Origin: an uncultured Chitinophagaceae bacterium
GTDB lineage: Bacteria > Bacteroidota > Bacteroidia > Chitinophagales > Chitinophagaceae
Length of the DNA stretch: 37,759 bases
Assembly (NCBI GenBank): GCA_934502905.1
Contig: CAKSVK010000011.1
Coordinates: 1 to 37,759 of the forward strand
Reading direction: 5' to 3'
Shown here: positions 1 to 9,911 of the stretch, in pieces
Numbering within the stretch: position 1 is the first letter of the stretch
Layout of the letters: each line of letters begins with the position of its first letter
Translations under genes and position numbers: made by a program
Notes under the pieces: model-generated
Told to the model about the DNA's origin: nothing
Database searches by the model: none
What the model saw: the letters and a program-made list of their open reading frames with translations, nothing else

Positions 1-42
1 TTTGATTATCTGCGGAATTCAGCGGAATCTGCGGGAAATCTC
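1..42. repeat. Partial copy of a dispersed intergenic palindromic repeat
   Basis: The first 42 bases contain TCTGCGG (9-15) followed by AATCTGCGGGAAA (26-38). The same order of words forms the right half of the complete hairpin element at 33809-33884. The window therefore appears to begin inside a second copy of that element, with the left arm cut off. Repeats with this CTGCGGGAAA signature are common between genes in Bacteroidota; that part is general knowledge. Confidence 0.6.
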
Positions 43-223
43 AAATGAAAATTCATGTTTGACATGACCCTAGACTGCATATTACCAATTTGTCAGCAGA
101 TACGTTGAGACTAACATGGGAAGTTAATAAATCAGACACCAATCTTTATTTGTACATGGGTCCCCCTATTTTACACCTCCCTGCAGCCGGATAATCATAC
201 CAATAGCTTAACACGAACTATAG

Positions 224-231
224 TACCTTTG
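224..231 (+). promoter_or_regulatory. Bacteroidota-type -7 promoter box
   Basis: TACCTTTG matches the TAnnTTTG -7 consensus of the Bacteroidota primary sigma factor. It lies 17 bp before the ATG at 249, which predicts a 5' leader of about a dozen bases. No good TTG -33 element is visible at the expected spacing, so this rests on the -7 box alone. Confidence 0.5.
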
Positions 232-248
232 CGGCCTACCATTCAACA

Positions 249-944
249 ATGAAATACCGGCATATATTTTTTGACCTCGACCATACGCTGTGGGATTTTG
301 AATCAAACGCAAAGTTTACCCTCCGGGAACTGCATGCCACCCTGAAGTTGTCTGAACTGGGTATCGATGACTTTGAGCTTTTCTTTGAGCGGTACAACGA
401 TCATAACGATAAACTATGGGACCGCTACCGGAAAGGGTTTATAAAACGGGATGAGCTACGGCTGAAAAGAATGCGGCTTACCCTGCTGGATTTCAAGGTG
501 GCCAATGAGACATTGGCCAAAACAATGGATACACAGTTCCTGGATATGTTACCCACGCGCACCATCCTGTTCCCCCATACCAAAGAAATTCTCGAACACC
601 TGCAGGCGAAAGGATACCAGCTGCACCTGATCACCAACGGTTTTGAGGTGGTTCAGCACAACAAGCTGAAACACTCGGGCTTAACGGGGTATTTTAAACA
701 GGTCATTACATCCGAGGCCAGCAACAGCCTGAAACCCCATAGGGAGATCTTTGAATATGCCTTTGATAAAACAGGTGCCCGACCGGATACCAGCATCATG
801 ATAGGCGATGACATAGAAGCCGACATTAAAGGCGCCCAAAATGCGGGCATCGACCAGGTGTTTGTGAACTACAAAAATCACCCCGGAAAAGTGGATGCCA
901 CCCACACGATCTATTCGCTGAAAGAGCTGGAAAATATCTTATAG
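249..944 (+). CDS. YjjG-family HAD nucleotidase
   Basis: This 231-aa soluble HAD hydrolase matches the YjjG family, which dephosphorylates non-canonical pyrimidine nucleoside monophosphates and so cleans the nucleotide pool in the cytoplasm. HAD motif I is FFDLDHTLWDF near the N-terminus, with D9 as nucleophile and D11 as acid/base. Motif II is LITNGF, motif III is the lysine in NSLKPHREIF, and motif IV is IMIGDDIEADIKGA, which binds Mg2+. An alpha-helical C1 cap lies between motifs I and II. The length is normal for the family. A -7 promoter box precedes the gene, and it converges on the TonB receptor gene with one base between the stop codons. The exact substrate cannot be read from sequence. 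Confidence 0.9.
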   Translation: MKYRHIFFDLDHTLWDFESNAKFTLRELHATLKLSELGIDDFELFFERYNDHNDKLWDRYRKGFIKRDELRLKRMRLTLLDFKVANETLAKTMDTQFLDMLPTRTILFPHTKEILEHLQAKGYQLHLITNGFEVVQHNKLKHSGLTGYFKQVITSEASNSLKPHREIFEYAFDKTGARPDTSIMIGDDIEADIKGAQNAGIDQVFVNYKNHPGKVDATHTIYSLKELENIL

Positions 945-945
945 G

Positions 946-3321
946 CTAAAACTCAATTTTATAGCTGACAACAGGAAGCATCATTTTCTCTTTTTCTATT
1001 TCAACCTTGCCGGAGCGAAAGTTGTATTCGTATCCATAAAACGATGGAGAGCCCAGCACATTTTTTAGCTGCAGGGCCAATACGCCTGAATATTTTTTAC
1101 GGTTCCTTCTGTAAGTAATAGTGATATCGAAATAATATGTAGGAGATAACTGCTGTGCAAAAGCCCTGTTTTCATTGTAGTAAACTTTCTCTTCGCTTAC
1201 ACTGCGTTCTATATCAACCGGGCTGTGTCTTTCTCCTCCAACATAATTTATCCTGCCATTAATACCCAGCACATTTCCTTTCCGGGTGATAAATTCCTTT
1301 CCTGCAAGAACGTTAATGACGTATTGTTTATTGAATCGTGTATCACGCCATATACCATCGGCTGCTTTATATTTAGAATCAAAAAACGATGCTGTTACCA
1401 GGAAATAATAGTTATTACTTAAAAATCGCTCCAGCGTAACATCAATTCCGATATTTCTGCCGCTGCTGTTATTACCCAATGAATCGCTGAATGCCCAGTC
1501 CTGTAAAAAATTGATCATCGAGTAAGAGCTGTCCGCAATACCGGGTACTTTTTGCAGCAACTGATAATACGGCTCAACCTTGATACGAACATTTTTTGAA
1601 ACAAGCCAGTCATACGATACAATAAAGTGCTGCGCCTTCGCTTGCTTAAGGTTTTTGTTGGGATAAGAAACCTTTCCGTCATACACACGCTCTAACATAT
1701 AAATGCGCAGGTCTTCCATTTGGCGGTGCCGTCCGTATCCCAAACCCAGGGTATGCGTGTTGGTTAGCTTGTATTTCAAACCCAGCCTCGGGTCTATGGA
1801 AAATTCATTACCCACTTCAAAATAGCCGGCATTGATACCAGGACTTAGTGAAAGCTTTTCATTAAGATCGTACCGCAACTGCAAATAGTATTCCTGGAAA
1901 CCGCTTTCTCCTTTTGCACGTGTAATATTACGCAATGTACCTGGCTCATTATTGATGGTATTGTTTATATCAAAGTTATAAAACAGGCGGTGATAGTTTA
2001 TGCCGGATCGCAATGATAACGCAAGATTAAACTTGTGATGTAATAAGATGCTTGCTGTAGCCCTGCCGGATTTATCAGACAATAAAGCGCTGGGCTCCAT
2101 GCTGAGCTGATCATTCATGCGCTGTATGGTTGCAACGCTGCTTACACGCGAAGCCATAAGGGTTGTATTAAGATAAGTGCTGCGTCCTAACGGCAGCTTA
2201 TGTGAAATGCCTGCCGCACCGGAATGAAGATTCCAGTCGTCCCTGTAGCGGTCCCAGTCTGTTTCCCACTTTGCAGAATCCGATATTTCTTTTGCCATAA
2301 GGTGATCAATAGCGCCTATCCCCCATACAGAGAACGTCCCGGCATTTTTAGTCGGGAAATTCAGCTTGAAAGAAAGATCCTGGTATTTTGGAATAACGGG
2401 ACTGTTAAACAATCCCAGGCCAGCCAGCAATCCTAATGTAGAGTACCGGTAGTTAAATAAGTATGTTGCGCTTTTGCCTTTAATAAAGGGACCTTCCGAC
2501 GATACATCAATACCCAGCAAACCAAGCTGCACAGCGCTTTCCCGTTTCTCATTATTACCATTTCTGAATTTCATATCAAACACACCTGCCAACGCATTGC
2601 CATATTCCGCCGGGAAAGCACCTGTATAAAAATCAGAGTTGGCAAGCATCTGGCTGCTGAACACCGTAACAATTCCTCCACCGGCAACATTTCCGCCTGC
2701 AAAATGATTGGGATTGGGGATTTCTACTCCTTCCAGCCGCCAAGATACCCCCTTGGGTGCATTCCCCCGGATTACAATAGCATTGTCCTGCAGGTTGCCT
2801 GTAGTAACGCCGGCAAATGCAGCAGCCATCCGTGCAGGATCATCGAGCCCACCGGCGTAACGCCTGGTTTCTTCTACTGAGAAAGAACGGGCGCTTACAG
2901 CCGCCATATTATTTTGCACTTTTCCTTTTTGTGTGCCCGACTTGATCACAACTTCACGCAGCATTGAAATAGATTGCCGGAGCCCGATAGAAAGAACCAC
3001 CTCTTTTCCACTTGTAACAAGCACTTCCGGAATGATAACCGGCTCGTATCCGCTTATGCTTACTGCAAAGGAATACCTTCCCAGGAATACCTTATTGAAC
3101 CTAAAATTGCCGCTGCTATCAGAAATGCTGCCGGCCGGGGGATTCGTTCCAATGATACTGATACTTGCCCCCGCAAGGGGTTCCTGTGATTCACCATCAA
3201 ACACTTTGCCATGCACAACCTGTGTGATCGATTGGGCGTATACAGTGAGTGTGAGAAGGCTTATTGCGGACACTAAAATGATCCTGCCAGGTATTTTTCG
3301 GGCAATAAACAGCTTATTCAT
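946..3321 (-). CDS. TonB-dependent outer-membrane receptor with CarboxypepD_reg-like N-domain
   Basis: This 791-aa protein should be an outer-membrane TonB-dependent transporter. Residues 1-30 form a signal peptide ending in VYAQ. Residues about 36-120 form a CarboxypepD_reg-like Ig-type domain (VHGKVFDGESQEPLAGASISI). A plug domain follows at about 130-250, with NAIVIRGNAPKGVSWRLEGV and a Gly-rich GGNVAGGG segment. The rest is a 22-strand-type barrel ending in the aromatic signature KIEF, as expected for insertion by the BAM machinery. No SusD gene, anti-sigma factor or TonB gene is adjacent, so it is not a standard SusCD pair and its substrate is unknown. The start is the ATG that gives an intact signal peptide; no convincing promoter was seen upstream. 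Confidence 0.88.
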   Translation of the reverse strand: MNKLFIARKIPGRIILVSAISLLTLTVYAQSITQVVHGKVFDGESQEPLAGASISIIGTNPPAGSISDSSGNFRFNKVFLGRYSFAVSISGYEPVIIPEVLVTSGKEVVLSIGLRQSISMLREVVIKSGTQKGKVQNNMAAVSARSFSVEETRRYAGGLDDPARMAAAFAGVTTGNLQDNAIVIRGNAPKGVSWRLEGVEIPNPNHFAGGNVAGGGIVTVFSSQMLANSDFYTGAFPAEYGNALAGVFDMKFRNGNNEKRESAVQLGLLGIDVSSEGPFIKGKSATYLFNYRYSTLGLLAGLGLFNSPVIPKYQDLSFKLNFPTKNAGTFSVWGIGAIDHLMAKEISDSAKWETDWDRYRDDWNLHSGAAGISHKLPLGRSTYLNTTLMASRVSSVATIQRMNDQLSMEPSALLSDKSGRATASILLHHKFNLALSLRSGINYHRLFYNFDINNTINNEPGTLRNITRAKGESGFQEYYLQLRYDLNEKLSLSPGINAGYFEVGNEFSIDPRLGLKYKLTNTHTLGLGYGRHRQMEDLRIYMLERVYDGKVSYPNKNLKQAKAQHFIVSYDWLVSKNVRIKVEPYYQLLQKVPGIADSSYSMINFLQDWAFSDSLGNNSSGRNIGIDVTLERFLSNNYYFLVTASFFDSKYKAADGIWRDTRFNKQYVINVLAGKEFITRKGNVLGINGRINYVGGERHSPVDIERSVSEEKVYYNENRAFAQQLSPTYYFDITITYRRNRKKYSGVLALQLKNVLGSPSFYGYEYNFRSGKVEIEKEKMMLPVVSYKIEF

Positions 3322-3955
3322 TTTTTCGTCTTAAAAAATGATAGATATGATTACTAAGAATTATTGGGAAAAACAGGACCTGTTAATTATAACATTGGCC
3401 ACTTTACAAAAAACACCAGGAACGATATCCTTATATCGTAACAGCAACACTATATAAAATAGCATACCACCGTTGCAGGATATCATTAGTTCAGTTTCGG
3501 TACGCAGTTACCCTGCTGTTATAATAGGACACCTGTGAATAAGCAAACCCTTATTACACTGAAAAATTTATCGTATACCAACGGCTTGGATCAGTATGTT
3601 AGTTTTTATGAGCCATAAGCTCAATCCTGTAGCAGATGCGGCTCATACAAAATTGTTTCGTGGAGCATAAAGTACGACGCCCTTAGGCATACGAAGGAAT
3701 GCCATAGAAAATGATTTGGAAAAAGCTAAAAACCATTCTAAGTTCAGTTATCTGTTTTGTTACATCAAAATAGAAAGACGACAGCAGAATCGACCTTGCA
3801 TAAAGATGTCGCGCTAAGACCGCAAAGAAAGAACTGATTAAAAAGGATTGTTTGTGCGGGCTTTGTGCGAAATTATACAGATCATTGTAGATCCATCCTG
3901 CTTTTTACACATCACTAAAAAATCTGTATAATGGAATTACCGGGAGCTCTGTTAT
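3322..3955. other. 634-bp non-coding gap between polA and the TonB receptor gene
   Basis: No ORF with protein-like composition was found on either strand. The stretch contains short palindromes (for example CGATAT-CCTT-ATATCG near 3423-3438), a TGAGC/GCTCA hairpin near 3608-3624 nested within an ATGAGCC/GGCTCAT pair, and a CGCAAAG / CTTTGTGCG inverted pair near 3820-3870. It includes the promoter region of the receptor gene and the 3' flank of polA. It may be decayed intergenic repeat DNA. Confidence 0.5.
3808..3870. repeat. Degenerate CGCAAAG/CTTTGTGCG intergenic repeat
   Basis: GCGCTAAGACCGCAAAG at the left and GCGGGCTTTGTGCG at the right form a loose inverted pair around an A-rich middle. 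The word pattern resembles intergenic repeats common in Bacteroidota genomes. There is no second copy in this window to confirm it. Confidence 0.3.
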
Positions 3956-6790
3956 CTAATGCGCTTCCAGCCAGCTTTTGCCTTCTCCTACTTCCGCCAC
4001 TACCGGCACATCGTTGGGTAGCGACATGGCTGTTTGCATATTCTCTATGATGAGGGCTTTCAGGGCGGGGACTTCTTCCTTCCATGCATCAAAGATCAGC
4101 TCATCGTGCACCTGCAGGATCATCCTGCTTTTCAGCTTCTCCTTCTTCATGGCCTTATGCACTTTTATCATCGCCAGCTTGATCATATCCGCGGCGCTTC
4201 CCTGTATGGGTGAGTTGATGGCATTTCGCTCTGCATATCCCCTTACGGTAAAATTGGAAGAGTTGATATCCCGTAACCAGCGTTTGCGCCCCATCAGCGT
4301 TTGCACGTAACCGTGCTCCCGGGCAAAATTGATGCTGCTGTTCATATACTGTGTAATAGCAGCAAACTCCTTTTTATAGTTTTCTATGATCTCTTTTGCT
4401 TCAGTACGGCTGATGCCCAGGTTATCCGCCAGCCCAAAAGCACCCTGTCCGTATATGATACCGAAATTCACACTTTTGGCTTTATAACGTTGCTCCTTGG
4501 TTACCTCCGCTTCCGCTATATTATATACTTTGGCTGCGGTGGCCGCATGGATATCTTTTCCCAGGCGGAAGGCTTCACACATCTCAGGATCACCGCTGAT
4601 GGCTGCTACTATGCGTAATTCGATCTGTGAATAGTCGGCCGATAGCAGGATATGATTATCATCCCGGGGTATAAAGGCCTTCCGGATCTCTCTTCCCCGG
4701 GCGGTACGCACGGGAATATTCTGCAGATTGGGGTTATTGCTGGCCAATCTACCGGTGACGGCTACTGCCTGCGCATAAGTTGTGTGCACACGCCCGGTCC
4801 GTGCGTTCACCATCAGCGGCAGCGCATCTATATAAGTTGACTTGAGCTTGGTAAGCTCCCGGTAGGCAAGAATATCTTCTACTATTTTACTTTTATGGGA
4901 AAGCTTCAGCAACACATCTTCCCCTGTGCCGTATTGCCCGGTCTTTGTCTTTTTCGCGTTGGGGTCCAGCTTCAGCTTTTCAAACAATACTTCCCCAAGC
5001 TGTTTGGGAGATGCCAGGTTGAACCGTACACCTGCCTGCTCGTACACCTTTGCTTCAGCTTCGGCGGCCTCTGCTTCAAGCTGTTTTGAATACTCTGCCA
5101 GGAAACCCGTATCTACCTTTACACCCTCAAATTCCATATCGGTCAACACGTTCACCAGTGGGTTTTCCACTTCATAAAATACCCTTTCTACTGATTTCGT
5201 CTTCAGTTCCGGTAACAGGCGTTGCTTAAGCTGCAATGTGACATCTGCATCTTCTGCTGCATAATCTTTGATCTTATCCAGCTCCACATCCCGCATGTTA
5301 CCCTGCGATTTTCCTTTTTTACCGATCAGCTCTTCAATAGGTACAGGTTCATAGCCCAGGTATTGAGCACTTAATACATCCATACCTCTCTTGCCATCGG
5401 GATCTACCACGTAATGCGCCAGCATGGTATCAAATATTTCACCGGCAATACGGATATCGTACCAGCGCAGTACTAGCATATCAAACTTCAGGTTCTGCCC
5501 TATCCAGGTAATATTCTTGTTGTCGAAAACGGGTTTCAGCGTCGCCAGAATCTCCAGTGTCTTTTCTCTTTGCGGCGGACAGGGTATATAGTATGCTTCA
5601 CCGGGATTCCAGCAAAAGCTCATGCCTACCAGTTCTGTCGCATTGGCATCAATGCCGGTAGTTTCTGTATCAAAGCATATTTCTGTTTGTTGATTAAGGT
5701 CGGAGACCAGCTTTTCCAGTGCCGCAGCTTCTGTAACAGCCACGTAGGTATGTGGTGTGTTATGTATGTTCCTGGAAGCGCTGGTGACCACCACTTCTGT
5801 TTCAACTACAATTTTAACCGCTTTCTTTGTCGTAGCAGATTCCACCATATTACCAAACAGGTCGGTTTGCACCACACCGCCGCTCTTATCCGTTGCGTTT
5901 CTCGCTGTAATGGAAATCGTTTCTCCCAGCAAACGCTGCGCGATGGTACGGAATTCGAGCTTGGTAAAAATATCCTTCAGCACATCCCTGTTCCAGTCAG
6001 ACAGCCTGAAGTCCTCTTCATGAAAATCTACCGGCACATCGGTAATAATAGTGGCGAGCTTCTTGCTGAGGATGGCATCTTCTTTTCCCTTTCTTACTTT
6101 TTCGCCCAAAGCTCCCTTGATATTATCAGCATTTGCCAGCACATTTTCGAGGGTGCCGTATTCTGCCAGCAGCTTTGCCGCCGTTTTTTCCCCTACACCG
6201 GCAATACCCGGAATATTATCTACCACATCCCCCATCAGCCCCAGTATATCTATTACCTGGTCTACCGATGCGATATTCCATTTGGCGCAGACCTCTTCCG
6301 GGCCCAGTATCTCGGGGTCGCCTCCCTGGTAGCCGGGTTTGTATATTTTTATGGATTCTGTTACCAGCTGACCATAATCCTTGTCCGGAGTTACCATGAA
6401 TACTTCATACCCTGCTGCAGCAGCTTTTTTACTGAGGGCGCCTATGATATCATCCGCCTCATAACCATCCGCTTCTATGACCGGGATATTAAAGCCCCTG
6501 ATAATTTCCTTGATATCCGGAATAGCTGCCAGCAGGTCTTCCGGCGCCTCCTGGCGGTTGGCCTTATAGTCTGCAAAATCCGTATGCCTCTCGGTTGGCG
6601 CATGGGTATCAAAGCACACGGCCATATGCGATGGTTTACGGTTATTGATCAGCTCCAGCAAGGTATTTGTAAACCCAAACTGGGCATTGGTATTATACCC
6701 TTTTGATGTTATCCTGGGGTTACGGATCAGCGCATAATACGCCCTGAACACCAACGCCATTGCGTCCAGTAAAAACAGCCTTTTATCCAT
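3956..6790 (-). CDS. polA: DNA polymerase I
   Basis: This 944-aa protein is full-length DNA polymerase I (E. coli 928 aa), used for Okazaki-fragment maturation and repair synthesis. The N-terminal third is the 5'-3' nuclease (LFLLDAMALVFRAYYAL, VTPDKDYGQLV, GLMGDVVDNIPGIAGVGEKTA). A 3'-5' exonuclease domain starts around residue 375 with an intact FDTETTG motif, so proofreading is probably active, unlike some polA proteins that have lost these acidic residues. The polymerase domain carries motif A (LSADYSQIELRI), motif B (RYKAKSVNFGIIYGQG) and motif C (LQVHDELIFD). The ATG start gives the canonical MDKRLFLLDA opening. The gene is isolated, with long non-coding DNA downstream and a divergent histidine kinase upstream. 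Confidence 0.98.
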   Translation of the reverse strand: MDKRLFLLDAMALVFRAYYALIRNPRITSKGYNTNAQFGFTNTLLELINNRKPSHMAVCFDTHAPTERHTDFADYKANRQEAPEDLLAAIPDIKEIIRGFNIPVIEADGYEADDIIGALSKKAAAAGYEVFMVTPDKDYGQLVTESIKIYKPGYQGGDPEILGPEEVCAKWNIASVDQVIDILGLMGDVVDNIPGIAGVGEKTAAKLLAEYGTLENVLANADNIKGALGEKVRKGKEDAILSKKLATIITDVPVDFHEEDFRLSDWNRDVLKDIFTKLEFRTIAQRLLGETISITARNATDKSGGVVQTDLFGNMVESATTKKAVKIVVETEVVVTSASRNIHNTPHTYVAVTEAAALEKLVSDLNQQTEICFDTETTGIDANATELVGMSFCWNPGEAYYIPCPPQREKTLEILATLKPVFDNKNITWIGQNLKFDMLVLRWYDIRIAGEIFDTMLAHYVVDPDGKRGMDVLSAQYLGYEPVPIEELIGKKGKSQGNMRDVELDKIKDYAAEDADVTLQLKQRLLPELKTKSVERVFYEVENPLVNVLTDMEFEGVKVDTGFLAEYSKQLEAEAAEAEAKVYEQAGVRFNLASPKQLGEVLFEKLKLDPNAKKTKTGQYGTGEDVLLKLSHKSKIVEDILAYRELTKLKSTYIDALPLMVNARTGRVHTTYAQAVAVTGRLASNNPNLQNIPVRTARGREIRKAFIPRDDNHILLSADYSQIELRIVAAISGDPEMCEAFRLGKDIHAATAAKVYNIAEAEVTKEQRYKAKSVNFGIIYGQGAFGLADNLGISRTEAKEIIENYKKEFAAITQYMNSSINFAREHGYVQTLMGRKRWLRDINSSNFTVRGYAERNAINSPIQGSAADMIKLAMIKVHKAMKKEKLKSRMILQVHDELIFDAWKEEVPALKALIIENMQTAMSLPNDVPVVAEVGEGKSWLEAH

Positions 6791-7084
6791 CCTGCTAAGG
6801 TAAAACTTTGGAGTGAAAGTTACGGGGGCGCAGGACGGGAAATGGGGATGCAGATCACAGGTTGAAAGTCAGTATTGTTTCCACCTGCCAAAGGATTGCC
6901 CGCCAATCCAAATTTTTAAAGAAAGGTTATTTGTTTTGCCGGATACTATTGCTATTTTGTAGGAAAGAGCGGAAAGCATAGGCGCCTGTTTAAGCATTTC
7001 CCGGAGGTAAAACGGTACCTGTATAAAACATCGGTTCATATTAGTTAGCATTTATGTTTCCTCAAATTACTTTAAAAGGGGTAT

Positions 7085-8413
7085 ATGGAGCGGGTGATCA
7101 TTTCTTTTTACCACATCTTCCATGGAATACTTTTTTTCCAGGTAGCAATTTTTCTATACCTGTATTTTAGCTCGAAGAAGAAGGAATATCTTTATTTTTC
7201 ACTTTTTCTCCTGTTGCTGGGTATAAACTTTTTCCTGAATTCCACCGGGTTATACGGACTTACCGATCATGACACTTTTATGTACTCAGCATTTTACAAT
7301 TTTGTAAATACACCACTGGTAATAACCGCCAACATCTGCTACTGCCATTTCTTAAAAGCCTTCTACAAAGGCTTTGCCAATTCGAAGCTGTTCTTTAAAA
7401 TACTCGACCGGTTACTTGTATTGCTGTGGATCGTCTTACTGCTGTTTGTGGTCCTTTACATTTTCGGCATTATTTCAAACCTGTTGTTCAATATACTTCA
7501 TGTCATAGGTATTGCAGCCGGGATTTGGCTGGTGGTAATTATACTCCGTGATAAGCTGCCATACAAAAAATTTATGGCAAGCGCTTTTATATCAAACCTT
7601 GCCGGTACCCTGCTTACCATTTGCATGCTGTTGCTGCAAAATACGGAAGAACAACATTTGCTGGTGAGGCAGTACCCGTACATATTTATCCAGGTTGGCC
7701 TGCTCATTGAAATATTTTTCTTCAATATGGCTATGCTGAACAAGTGGATACACCTGGAGAAAAAGTCTGTGGTACTCGAACTGGAAGGTCAGCTGGAGGT
7801 AGAAAAGCTACGCAATAAAATTTCGGGCCAATTGCACGACGATATTGGCAGCACGCTCAGCGGTATCAGCATGCACAGCCACCTGACACAAACCATGCTG
7901 CAAAACGGTAATTACGACCTGGTAAAAGATGCCGTATCGATTATCCAGCGTTCGGCAAATGAAGTGATCAATAAGCTCGGCGACCTGGTATGGGCCATTA
8001 AGCCGGATAATGATTCGTTTACCCGCATGATAGATAAAATACAGCAATACGGGTATGAAATGTGTAACACAAAAAACATCCGGTTTGAAAGCACAATTGA
8101 AAATGTAACCGATCTGCCGGGACTCGCATTAGATGTAAAGCAGCATATATACCTTATTCTGAAAGAAGCCATTAATAATGCGGTGAAATACAGTAATGCA
8201 GATACCATTGAATTTTATGTGCAACCTGCCGGCAGCATGCTTGAGATGATTGTAAGCGATAATGGGAAAGGCTTTGACCCCGGGAATGTCAAAAAAGGCA
8301 ACGGCCTCGGTAATATGCAGAAAAGAGCGGATGAAGCTGGCGCAGCATTCAGCATAAGATCCCGGCCGGGTAATGGATCTATAATACAGGTAACTTACAG
8401 AATACCCCAATGA
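7085..8413 (+). CDS. Membrane sensor histidine kinase (NarL/HisKA_3 type), orphan
   Basis: This 442-aa kinase has an N-terminal membrane part with about seven hydrophobic segments between residues 5 and 218, resembling a 7TM sensor. It is followed by a short coiled linker (LELEGQLEVEKLRNK) and a HisKA_3 dimerisation domain with the phospho-accepting H251 in SGQLHDDIGSTLSG. The HATPase_c domain shows the N box (LKEAINNAVKYSNAD), DNGKGFD and GNGLGNMQKRA. It should autophosphorylate and pass phosphate to a LuxR/NarL-type regulator. No response regulator lies next to it. A DUF418 membrane protein follows on the same strand 76 bp downstream. The signal sensed is unknown. Confidence 0.88.
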   Translation: MERVIISFYHIFHGILFFQVAIFLYLYFSSKKKEYLYFSLFLLLLGINFFLNSTGLYGLTDHDTFMYSAFYNFVNTPLVITANICYCHFLKAFYKGFANSKLFFKILDRLLVLLWIVLLLFVVLYIFGIISNLLFNILHVIGIAAGIWLVVIILRDKLPYKKFMASAFISNLAGTLLTICMLLLQNTEEQHLLVRQYPYIFIQVGLLIEIFFFNMAMLNKWIHLEKKSVVLELEGQLEVEKLRNKISGQLHDDIGSTLSGISMHSHLTQTMLQNGNYDLVKDAVSIIQRSANEVINKLGDLVWAIKPDNDSFTRMIDKIQQYGYEMCNTKNIRFESTIENVTDLPGLALDVKQHIYLILKEAINNAVKYSNADTIEFYVQPAGSMLEMIVSDNGKGFDPGNVKKGNGLGNMQKRADEAGAAFSIRSRPGNGSIIQVTYRIPQ

Positions 8414-8489
8414 GGTATAGTAAAGCTATCCCTGCATAGGTACTTTTAGGAGCACATTTCAATTTGGTCATATAACCGCCTGCAATATC

Positions 8490-9845
8490 ATGCAACACAG
8501 TATACCCGGCAACCACCTGTTACCCGTAGCGGATAAAAACAGGATACAGGCTTTGGATATTCTCAGGGGAATTGCGCTTTTAGGCATCCTGCTCATGAAT
8601 ATACCCGAGTTTTCTTTACCACGCCGGTACTCCGAAGATTTCAGGAATGATCCTGAAAGCATCAATTTCTGGGCAAGGGTCATAATGCTCCTGTTTTTTG
8701 AGGGAAAAATGAGGGCATTATTTTCCTTGCTATTCGGCGCCGGTATCGTTTTATTTTTCACCAACAAAACTGCTGTCACCAAAGTTGTGGTTAAGCTGTT
8801 CTATAAAAGAATGTTCTGGCTGATCGTTTTCGGTCTGATAGATGCTTACCTGCTCCTCTGGGATGGCGATATCCTGTATTTATACGCGGTTACGGGTATG
8901 ATAGCCGTTTTGTTTTTAAGGGTAAAATCAAAATGGCTGGTTTGGGCCGTACCCCTGGTAGCTATTGTGGAATTTGTCCTGCAAACCAGCTTCTATCAGG
9001 ATATCAGGGAGAAAAGAATGGCTTATGTGGCGACTACAAAAGCCATTTCCGGAGATACGGGGGCCACGAAGGAACAACAGGAAGTGATGGAAGAATGGCG
9101 GGAAATTGAAAAGACTTTCCTGCCCAATACACAGGACATTGCGGAACACACCCGGACCATGAAAAGTAACTACGCTGCTATCGCGAAAAAGAAAAGAGCG
9201 CTGTCATGGCAATACCAAACCACTTATCTTATTTACAGTATCTGGGATCCGCTGGCGCTCATGTTGTTGGGGATGGCCCTGTTGCGTTGGGGCTTTCTGA
9301 CCAATCAATGGACGACCCGGCAATACCGGTGGACGCTTATCTTAGGTTATGGACTGGGTCTGCCCCTGGTTGCCTGGGAAATTTATTACGGCTATCGCTA
9401 TATCCCCAACCTGGAGGCCTGGCTTGCCCAAATGGAAAGCATACGTATACCCTGGCACAACCTGCTTTATCCCATCCAGCGCATTGCTATTATGATGGGA
9501 CATATAGCCCTGGTCATGCTCATTATCCGCCGGGGTATCCTGAAAAGGCTTTTAGGTTGCCTGGCTGCGGTCGGGCAAATGGCGCTGACCAATTATATCA
9601 TGCAAACCATTCTCTGCAGCTTTATTTTCTTAGGCTTCGGGCTTAACTATTTTGACGCTTTTCAATACTACCAGATATTCTATTTTATAGTGGTTATCTG
9701 GCTGTTCCAGCTTCTTACCTCATTTATCTGGCTGCAATATTTTCTTTTCGGGCCGTTGGAATGGTTGTGGCGGGTGCTGACTTATTGGAAGATTCAGGGA
9801 TTTCGGAGAGAGAGGTCAAATGAAAACCAGCATGCTGTTATATAG
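8490..9845 (+). CDS. DUF418 multi-pass membrane protein
   Basis: This 451-aa inner-membrane protein starts its core with the typical RIQALDILRGIALLGILLMN signature and ends with FGPLEWLWRVLTYWK, the mark of DUF418 proteins (YeiB-like). About ten hydrophobic segments can be counted. A charged hydrophilic stretch (residues about 175-245, rich in K and E) sits between the first and second membrane blocks. DUF418 proteins are suspected transporters or acyltransferase-3-like proteins, but the function is not established. The gene follows the orphan histidine kinase on the same strand, with 76 bp between them, so co-transcription is possible but not shown. Confidence 0.85.
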   Translation: MQHSIPGNHLLPVADKNRIQALDILRGIALLGILLMNIPEFSLPRRYSEDFRNDPESINFWARVIMLLFFEGKMRALFSLLFGAGIVLFFTNKTAVTKVVVKLFYKRMFWLIVFGLIDAYLLLWDGDILYLYAVTGMIAVLFLRVKSKWLVWAVPLVAIVEFVLQTSFYQDIREKRMAYVATTKAISGDTGATKEQQEVMEEWREIEKTFLPNTQDIAEHTRTMKSNYAAIAKKKRALSWQYQTTYLIYSIWDPLALMLLGMALLRWGFLTNQWTTRQYRWTLILGYGLGLPLVAWEIYYGYRYIPNLEAWLAQMESIRIPWHNLLYPIQRIAIMMGHIALVMLIIRRGILKRLLGCLAAVGQMALTNYIMQTILCSFIFLGFGLNYFDAFQYYQIFYFIVVIWLFQLLTSFIWLQYFLFGPLEWLWRVLTYWKIQGFRRERSNENQHAVI

Positions 9846-9911
9846 TAGAATTAAAAATCACCCGATGGAAACTTGGTAAATTCACACATTACCATACTTT
9901 TTATATTTCCC

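Noticed and set aside
5570..6706. 378-codon plus-strand ORF
   Set aside because: It is antisense to polA, has Cys/His/Tyr-rich composition typical of antisense frames and no recognisable motif.
6869..7051. 60-codon minus-strand ORF between polA and the histidine kinase
   Set aside because: Its composition is not protein-like, it has no domain or signal peptide, and it overlaps the promoter region of the kinase gene.
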